This document shows positions 58,615-64,000 of a stretch of DNA of 64,000 nt, in pieces. The translations under genes were made by a program, and so were the position numbers. Position 1 is the stretch's first letter. The number at the start of each line of letters is the position of its first letter. The notes below the pieces were generated by a model. The model did not search any database. It saw nothing but the letters and a program-made list of their open reading frames with translations, and had not been told where the DNA came from. This DNA is from Nymphalis io (lineage: Eukaryota > Arthropoda > Insecta > Lepidoptera > Nymphalidae), in NCBI RefSeq assembly GCF_905147045.1, contig NC_065899.1:2058501-2122500 (forward strand), in the 5' to 3' direction.

Positions 58615-61578
58615 TATTATTAGATTAATAACGATATGGTATTATGAAATAACGTAGAGTTAAGCGGTATGATCATTACTTATTATGTTTATTTCATAAA
58701 TGCCGCGATGAAACTAGTTTCGAGTCATCGAAGCGTAGGCGTTGATCTCGGGGGAAATTACTTCAAGTATCTAACGATAATGTCGCCTTAATCTTCGTTA
58801 ATATGTTTCAAGAATAGTAAAACAATATAAATTTATATTACAATATATTTATGTATTTGAAGTACTAATTAATAAAGTGGTTCCGTATTGTTCAAAAATA
58901 AAATTAACTAACTTCGTTAAAGTTTATAAGAAACATTTTAAGACCAAAAATAGTGACAGATGTTTTTTTTTTTATTAAAGTAGGACAAATAAAACCTTAT
59001 TTAATGTTTGTACAAATTGAAGGCTGTATATTTTTCGATGTTTTCAATTGTATGTATTTTGCTACAATAAAAAAAAAACTGCTTGCCTGTCATAAGTGAT
59101 AGTGAGGTCCGCAATCGCCACATCCGCTCTTTGCTCCAACAATTCCCGTATCATGCCGTCCCACTCTTTCGTCTCCCGGTTATAGGACCCGTATCGACCG
59201 TCAGGCGCAAGTTTGAACGTATAATTGAAGCCGAGAATTTTTGATATTTCATTTATGAGATCAATGGCATAGCCTTCAAATTGTGCGTTTCCTGTTAATT
59301 TCTCGCTTGCCTCCTTACGCATGCAATAGGGCGCGCTCTACGAGATCAGAGGCAGAATTTGATTATAAAGAATAAAATGTTCAGTTAAAAGCTGCTGAGC
59401 ATCGTTTAATTTTAAGCTTGGATAGTTTCGTTTGAAGTATTATACTATTAGAATTGAGTTACAATAATTGCTTTTCAGAAAAGTATTATAGGAAATGTAT
59501 ATTATTTACCACTATATTAACCATGACAAAGCCTTAAATATTTGGTCTGTAGGTCTTAACAAGAACTTTGAATACGTATTACTTTATAATATTAGTTGAA
59601 AGTAACACTTTCAATTCACAATTCGGAATATAGATTACAAACGAATTTAGAAAAAAAAAACGCACGTTGGTGTGACGAATTGAAGACGCGAATGAAGTCA
59701 CGTGCAATAGCTAGTTTTAAGCAAGCATTTCCTCTGTGAAAGGGAAATATTTACTTGGAATAAGGGCTTCTTCGCATATTATAGGTATATTAATCCCCTG
59801 TTCACTTTTCCGGGAAAATATATGTACATGACGGGCTTATTAATTTCCTTTCTATGACTCGCTAGGGTGTTGTTCTTTAGAATTTAGTAACAACTTACCA
59901 AAATTGTAGTAACGACGAGCGTTTTGTTTTGAAGTATTTCAACTATTTGCTTTTGATTATCCCCATACGATCTTGTATAATTAACACCCTCTGAGGAATT
60001 CCAAGTTCCCGCTTTCTGGAGGCCCTCTCTCGTAAGTTCGATGATATCGAGAGTAAAGTCACTTCTGAATCCTTGATGATCGAACTTTATAACTCCCGTT
60101 AAGCCTTTCATTTCAACCTGTTCATTAAAGCCGTGTTAATAGGTATTTAGACGTGTTTGGTGAAATGTTTTCTGCGTACTTTAGATAATTGATTTTTAAA
60201 TTAAACAATGTTATAAAAAGTTGTTTTAATGGTCTCTCAACAGACTAAAGTTTTTAATATATATAAGATGCTATAAAATATGAGTTCACAGTTTGAATTA
60301 TTTTTTTATGTCCATAATTTCATTATATTCTAGGAATAAATTTATGTAGGATTCATAATTTCATTATATTCTAGGAATAAATTTATGTAGGATTTCAAAA
60401 GCGTAATGTAGCGATTATAATTTGTTTTAATTTTATTACAGATATTCAATCTTACTTTATTCTAAAGTTCTAATTTTCAACAACGAATAAAATTAATTGC
60501 AATAGTTAGTTTATTTTCTTGCACAAATTCTTAAGAGCAAATAATCTATATATAAAGTAAATTACTCCTTGTGTTATATACAATAAGGGTTAAAATGTCT
60601 TACTTACAATTTTCATGTAGTTAATGAGGCTGTACCCGTGAGGCCATGTGTCTTCGGCTTCGCATGACAGCGGTCTTACATCGATTTGTTGCGAAGTGTC
60701 AAGGTCGTGTAACGCTTTCGCAAATAAATGTACCGCGTCATACATCAACGCAGTCTCTGTCTGCAGAGGTTTTTAACCTTTATAACTTACGATTAGAGAC
60801 CAAAACCCGACAGTCGAAAAGTAATATACATGTCAAAGCAATACTAATATTGCCTTTCCCAATGAATATCTGGTTAAGTTAATTGAAACAGAATTTATCG
60901 GAAGTCATAGTCGAACCATCGATGTTCGCATTATTACGACCTGTATTTCACCATCAATATCCTGTTTTGTTATAAAATGGAAACAAATAATTATTGTAAT
61001 TACCGAGATAATTAAAACATCATTTAATTTAAGACACATCTGCCAACCACGTTCAATCGAAAATTATTCACGCGCAATAAATTTTAATATCAAATACGAG
61101 ATCACATAAAACCGAAATCACGTAAAATTTTATGGTATGGGTTATTGTATGCTGTGGTGGAATATTTTATTGACAAAATAGAAAATAGAGCTTAGGTTTA
61201 TATTGATATACTTATAAGTATTGCGAAATTTTCGATGTAAAATTCGATATTTAAATGTCTACAAAGACGGTATGAAATATGATATTTGTGACATTTCGAT
61301 TATAAATGACATACCTTTATAAAAGTCATATTCTCCTGAAACAAAGAACAGAATGTAGTCACATACAAACGTTAACGCCGCTGCCAAACTTTATATAGGA
61401 TTTCGATTACCTTTACCGATGTGTGTCCTAGTTGCAGCTTCCGTCCCTTTCTCGCTTCATCGTAAACCCAGTCTCGAACGACTCTTTGAACTTCAGCTCG
61501 TTCAGGATCAAGAAGCCTCAGAGCTGTTATGTTCGTTCCACCGTATTTAAATTCTTCCAAGTCGACGCTATGAAGATC
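50157..61578 (-). CDS. Gene C: kainate-type (GRIK2-like) ionotropic glutamate receptor, 3' part, with duplicated pore exon
   Basis: Exons in transcription order: 61578-61411, 60760-60608, 60117-59899, 59337-59087, 57729-57550, then either 56959-56828 or 56535-56398, then 55431-55233, 54539-54308, 53255-53140, 50966-50811, 50303-50157. With the second pore exon this is 1959 nt (652 residues plus stop), phases joining throughout. It starts inside the amino-terminal domain (DLHSVDLEEFKYGG, TETALMYDAVHLF); earlier exons lie beyond 64000. S1 has APYCM, FEGYAIDLI, WDGMI and DLTITYDREQVVDF. M1 starts VWIYMATAYLG, M3 has the canonical SYTANLAAFLT, S2 has GGST, LMESTTIEY and MLDSKGYGIAM, and M4 lies in 50966-50811. 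The tail is Gly/Ser-rich and ends STKSQLH. All glutamate contacts are present. It resembles insect kainate receptors (Drosophila Ekar/KaiR1D group); the exact ortholog needs a tree. Confidence 0.95.
50811..50966 (-). CDS. Gene C exon: M4 helix
   Basis: It encodes DETSKSSSTANELGLANVGG, then the M4 helix VFVVLMGGMGVACVIAVCEF and a basic stretch VWKSRKVAVDER. The acceptor is AACCAG and the donor is CGG before GTATGG. Confidence 0.93.
51208..51502 (-). mobile_element. S1 SINE, minus, in gene C intron before M4 exon
   Basis: It runs from CAGTAACAGCTTGTTGATGT to AACCACTAGGCCATCTCGGC. Nearly complete. Relative to gene C transcription it is in the sense direction. Confidence 0.88.
51756..52048 (-). 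mobile_element. R1 retroposon, minus, in gene C intron
   Basis: It starts at a T run and AAGGAAGGTGGACGTGAACA, has TGATGGTAAGTGGTCACCAC, and ends GCACAAATCCCTACCACCAA. Confidence 0.85.
52900..53060 (+). repeat. Degraded S1 SINE next to a gene C exon
   Basis: It carries AATCATCTCGTGTTCACTAA, GCATCGTAAGGAAACCTACA, a (TTC)n run at 52990-53009, and GAAGGTTGGCGTGGTGAAAT. It ends about 80 bp from the donor of the 53255-53140 exon. Confidence 0.5.
53140..53255 (-). CDS. Gene C exon: end of S2
   Basis: It completes NSPYRT and continues AISGAVLKLQEEGKLHILKT and KWWKEKRGGGSC. It has the same length (116 nt) and phases as gene B exon 14, which supports both models. Confidence 0.92.
53772..54052 (-). 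mobile_element. Diverged R1 retroposon, minus, in gene C intron
   Basis: It carries GCAACCTGATGGTGAATAAT, CGCCACCGACCTTGGGAAAT and CAGACGGGCTTGTACTAAGA ending ACCACCAAG. Confidence 0.7.
54308..54539 (-). CDS. Gene C exon: S2 ligand-binding half
   Basis: It encodes DSNFSTYQRMWSFMESARPS, AYAYLMESTTIEYVVERNCD and MLDSKGYGIAMPP. The Glu of MEST is the amino-group contact for glutamate. The donor is CCAA before GTGAGT, phase 1. Confidence 0.95.
55233..55431 (-). CDS. Gene C exon: M3 gate helix and start of S2
   Basis: It encodes AVSTRMVAGMWWFFTLIMIS, the canonical gate SYTANLAAFLTVER, then PIESAEDLAKQTKIKYGALK and GGSTAAFF, which holds ligand contacts. It ends AGG before GTAATT in phase 0. Confidence 0.95.
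56398..56535 (-). CDS. Gene C alternative pore exon 6b (downstream copy, canonical MQQG)
   Basis: 138 nt, acceptor CACAG, donor CCGAA before GTAAGT, entry and exit phase 2. It encodes RFSPYEWDNPRNCLDEPP and a pore loop NSLWFTIGSLMQQGSDIAPK, the standard kainate-receptor filter with an unedited Gln codon (CAG at 56423-56421). It is richer in GC than 6a. Joining 6a and 6b would stay in frame but give two pore loops, so single use is expected. Confidence 0.92.
56614..56674. repeat. Perfect 61-nt palindrome in the intron between the two pore exons
   Basis: Arms at 56614-56643 and 56645-56674 are exact reverse complements (30 bp each) around a single G at 56644. The arms are AT-rich and contain ATATACTTCAAATTTATGC. 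It sits 153 nt after the donor of exon 6a and about 77 nt before the acceptor of exon 6b. In pre-mRNA it would fold into a 30-bp hairpin. It may be a splicing element, a dsRNA editing site, or the product of a replication template switch. Confidence 0.95.
56828..56959 (-). CDS. Gene C alternative pore exon 6a (upstream copy, MQQS)
   Basis: 132 nt (44 codon-equivalents), fully open, acceptor CATCAG, donor CCCAA before GTAAGA, entry and exit phase 2. It encodes RFTPYEWHQTHTPDGEKLEN, then a pore loop NCLWFAIGSLMQQSCDFLPK. It carries the RF-PYEW motif of the M1-M2 linker, the M2 loop and the Q/R-site Gln (codon CAA at 56853-56851). The normally invariant Gly two residues after the Q/R site is Ser (AGC at 56847-56845). 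Compared with 6b it is two codons shorter and differs at about half its residues, so the duplication is not recent. The open frame and intact splice signals argue for function. I infer mutually exclusive use with 6b. Confidence 0.85.
57550..57729 (-). CDS. Gene C exon: end of S1 and M1 helix
   Basis: It encodes EQVVDFTMPFMNLGISVLYR, a linker with FSFLSPLSLD, and M1 (VWIYMATAYLGVSVLLFILA). It ends CCAG before GTAAGT in phase 2. Either downstream pore exon begins with G and completes the same Arg codon, so both join in frame. Confidence 0.95.
58562..58611. repeat. (TA)n microsatellite in gene C intron
   Basis: About 50 bp of alternating TA in the intron between the S1 exon and the M1 exon. Confidence 0.95.
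59087..59337 (-). CDS. Gene C exon: S1 ligand-binding half, ends at a GC donor
   Basis: It starts SAPYCMRKEAS after GATCTCGTAG, runs through FEGYAIDLINEISKILGFNY and WDGMIRELLEQ, and ends in DLTITYD plus two bases of the ligand-binding Arg codon. The donor reads ACAG before GCAAGC, so this is a GC-AG intron. The next exon supplies the last base of Arg and EQVVDF, which fixes the border. Confidence 0.9.
59899..60117 (-). CDS. Gene C exon: end of amino-terminal domain and entry to S1
   Basis: It is 73 codons, phase 0 to phase 0. It encodes GLTGVIKFDHQGFRSDFTLD, later TRSYGDNQKQIVEILQNKTL and VVTTIL, the usual lead-in to the ligand-binding domain. Confidence 0.92.
60313..60394. repeat. 41-bp tandem duplication in gene C intron
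   Basis: Two adjacent copies of a unit beginning CATAATTTCATTATATTC and ending TTTATGTAGGATT (60313-60353 and 60354-60394), identical or nearly so. A recent event. Confidence 0.9.
60608..60760 (-). CDS. Gene C exon: amino-terminal domain
   Basis: It is bounded by CTCTGCAG and GTAAGT, 51 codons, phase 0 at both ends. It encodes TETALMYDAVHLFAKALHDL, then the region with the conserved CEAEDTWPHG cysteine and GYSLINYMK. Confidence 0.92.
61411..61578 (-). CDS. Gene C exon: amino-terminal domain (first exon seen in window)
   Basis: The acceptor is CTATATAG and the donor is AAAG before GTAATC. It encodes DLHSVDLEEFKYGGTNITAL followed by RLLDPERAEVQRVVRDW. The kainate-receptor segment that should precede it (a TSLD-like end) was not found in 61579-64000. 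Confidence 0.9.
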
Positions 61579-61579
61579 C

Positions 61580-63215
61580 TATATAGTAATAATGAAAACC
61601 TGTTGTATAAAACCGTCTATTGTATCCTATCGTAAATGATGTAAAAGTAAATATGTATAAACATTATTTGTTTGTAATTAAAGTCATGTGATTCTTTTTT
61701 ACTTCAAAAGATAATTCGTGATATAAGTAGTAAGACTTGGCTGTCATTCCATGACCCATAATCTGCAAGAATTTCACGCACAATACATGTTTGTTTCTAC
61801 ACACACACATACACCCTTGCCTGTTCCTAATCAGCTTAACGGTGCCACAGGGGTGGGTTGAATTTTTGACTTTTACAAAGTTTATATATAACTATTGAAT
61901 ATAATAGTTGTTTTCGTAAAATCACATTGACCAAAATAACGGAGAATAACTGTACGGAGGACGGACAAAAGGGCCAAATGATGGTTATACCATGTTGGCC
62001 CATAGCGGTGGTGACCACTTGGTCATTTACTGCAAAACATTATTTATTATTGTGGTTTTTCGGTTTGAACGGTAAGCCACTCAACCGCTATGACGTAGTT
62101 ATAGAATAGGGTTATTCGCTTGTAGCGAATATTTCGAATCGACAAATATTGCGATAACTCTAACTATTCAAAAATATGCTAAGCACGTACCTAATTCTCT
62201 CGGTAGTTCAATCGAGTACATTGTTTTGAGCTGACATGTGTACCTTTCGACTGCTTCCTATATTGAAGGAATCGCTATCGGTGCAAAATTATGTGTATAA
62301 GTTTGGTACTATCGACTGCCTCTAGGCCCTGGTCTATAAAAAAGTCGGTCGGTCTAGTAAAAAGTTACAGAATATTTCCATCAAAAGATTCTCATTCTTA
62401 GACACGATTTAGGAAGTGATAATGGTAATTGCCCCATACGCAGCACTAAAGCTGATTTCTTTCCACGCCTGATCTCTGTTTATAAACGTGAAACAATAAC
62501 AATCACAGATTTTTGTTTAAGGATTTTTTGTGAAGCTGGGCTGCCTCATCCGATTCTTGTTCCTTTATTAATAACGAATTTTATAACCTTGTGTCCTCTA
62601 CCATCAATGGATTTTGTTAAAATGGTTTGACATTACAGATATCAGTACATATTATTTTATTTTACATAAATCTACCAGGCGTCGGGGCTATATATAATTT
62701 ACTGATATATTATGTACACTTTATATATTTCTCGTTGTATCCTAATGAACCTAGTGGTGTAGTAATGAACCCGGCCAAAATAGCGGTGAAATAATTTAAG
62801 CTCTTAATTCGGGGCAATTTAAACTGGGTTTGTCATAGGAAATACGCATACAATTTGAATGAGCAGTCGAACAAAACTGCCACCAAATATTTTTCATGTT
62901 TCAACGGAAGCCTTTAATAACGACGAGTAGCTATAAATTATTTTAATTATCTTACTTAACTACTGAATACTTTTTTCAAAAGACTAGAAAATCTTTTTGT
63001 AGCCCAAAAACATACCATTTTGGGGATTTATTGCAGTTGCACAAATCCTACGAAAGGCACTTTTCTTCTATTCATGTAATAAAAATTTAACAGGGTCATG
63101 TCAGGGCATACGTTATACTTTAAAGATTTGTCGCGTGGAAGAGGAGTGGAGGGGAATGAGAGAAGAATATATAGTTAAACTATCCACACATCACGTGGAC
63201 TTTACATATTTTAAC
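61580..63215. other. Gene C intron or upstream DNA, no exon recognised
   Basis: The expected upstream amino-terminal-domain exons of gene C were not found here. A decayed R1-like block (GGCCCATAGCGGTGGTGACC, TCGGTTTGAACGGTAAGCC) lies at about 61940-62080. Confidence 0.4.
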
Positions 63216-63216
63216 A

Positions 63217-63512
63217 ACTGGTGGTAGGGCTTTGTGCAAGCTCGTCTGGGTAGGTACCACCCACTCATCAGATATTCTACCGCAAAACAGCAATACTTGA
63301 TATTGTTGTGTTCCGGTTTGAAGGGTGAGTGAGCCAGTGTAATTACAGGCACAAGGGACATAAAATCTTAGTTCCCAAGGTTGGTGGCGCATTGGATATG
63401 TAAGCGATGGTTGACATTTCTTACAATGCCAATGTCTAAGAGCGTTGGTGACCACTTACAATCAGGTGGCCCATATGCTCGTCCGCCTTCCTATTCTATA
63501 AAAAAAAAAAAA
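63217..63512 (+). mobile_element. Full-length R1 retroposon, young copy
   Basis: It runs from ACTGGTGGTAGGGCTTTGTG to CTATTCTATA plus 12 or 13 A. It is about 99% identical to the copy at 19947-20245. Confidence 0.92.
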
Positions 63513-64000
63513 CTAACTCAGCGATGAATGTTTTGCACTGGCGATTCATACAGAGCGAATTTTTCAAGTGCCATAGCCAAATTCAAAACTGATTTTAAAA
63601 TTATTTAACTAAGAAGCAATTCTGTTGAAATTAAAAACTACTACTTAAAGTGAAACTATATAATTGTAATTTAATAATATACCAAGAGCTATATAAATCA
63701 TTATATTCATACATAAATAAAAATTCATACATAAATATAAAAAAACATCTGTTTATATATGTTGCAGAAGCCGAGCGATTTTGTGCAATTTGTTTGACCG
63801 ACATGGTCAGTTTCTTTTTTTTTTTATATACATATAGGCTAGCGCTTAACTGTTATTTATGCTCTAACATATACTAATTATAAATTTATAATATCAACCA
63901 GTACCAAACTGCTTATGCTAATGTTTATTTTGAGGAAAGCTTAAATAACTTCAACAACCTTCAAATTGTATCGAGTAACTGACATAGTTAAGTAAACATA

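Noticed and set aside
63180..63455. 91-codon minus-strand protein with repeats elsewhere (19855-20122, 33806-33994)
   Set aside because: All three are translations of the same R1 retroposon, which has no coding capacity that I can support.

Overview
The window is low-GC animal DNA with phased exons, GT-AG introns and dense short retroposons. The repeat families (tRNA-derived SINEs starting near GCCGAGATGGC, a poly(A)-tailed element of about 290 bp, LINE C-terminal fragments, a mariner) and the gene types point to Lepidoptera, probably a butterfly. No bacterial-type feature, CRISPR array or standard tRNA gene was seen.

The only recognisable host genes are three ionotropic glutamate receptor (iGluR) genes of the kainate/GluRII clade. 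Gene A (minus, 3414 to beyond the left edge) shows its first four coding exons. Gene B (plus, 3830-14111) is complete: 16 coding exons, 2745 nt including the stop, 914 residues. A and B are head-to-head paralogs with 415 bp between start codons. Gene C (minus, from beyond the right edge to 50157) is a more canonical kainate receptor; its last 11 exon positions are here, from the middle of the amino-terminal domain to the stop codon. B and C are tail-to-tail across about 36 kb (14.1-50.1 kb) of repeat-rich DNA in which I recognise no host gene.

The most interesting signals are: (1) gene C has two tandem versions of the pore exon (M1-M2 linker plus M2 pore loop), both open, in the same phase and with good splice sites, so the gene probably makes two channels with different selectivity filters (MQQG and MQQS); (2) a perfect palindrome (30-bp arms, 1-nt loop) lies in the 292-nt intron between them; (3) gene B carries SYTANMSTF in M3 where the family has SYTANLAAF, so threonine naturally occupies the position of the lurcher mutation, and it also has threonine at the Q/R site of M2.

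Layout: 1-3414 gene A; 3415-3829 shared promoter interval; 3830-14217 gene B; 14.4-49.8 kb intergenic (SINEs, LINE remnants, one dead mariner at about 36.0-37.2 kb, microsatellites, long AT-rich stretches without recognisable content); 49.8-61.6 kb gene C; 61.6-64 kb gene C intron or upstream DNA with a young retroposon. Exon borders come from reading splice sites, reading phase and family similarity by eye; no alignment or transcript data were used.
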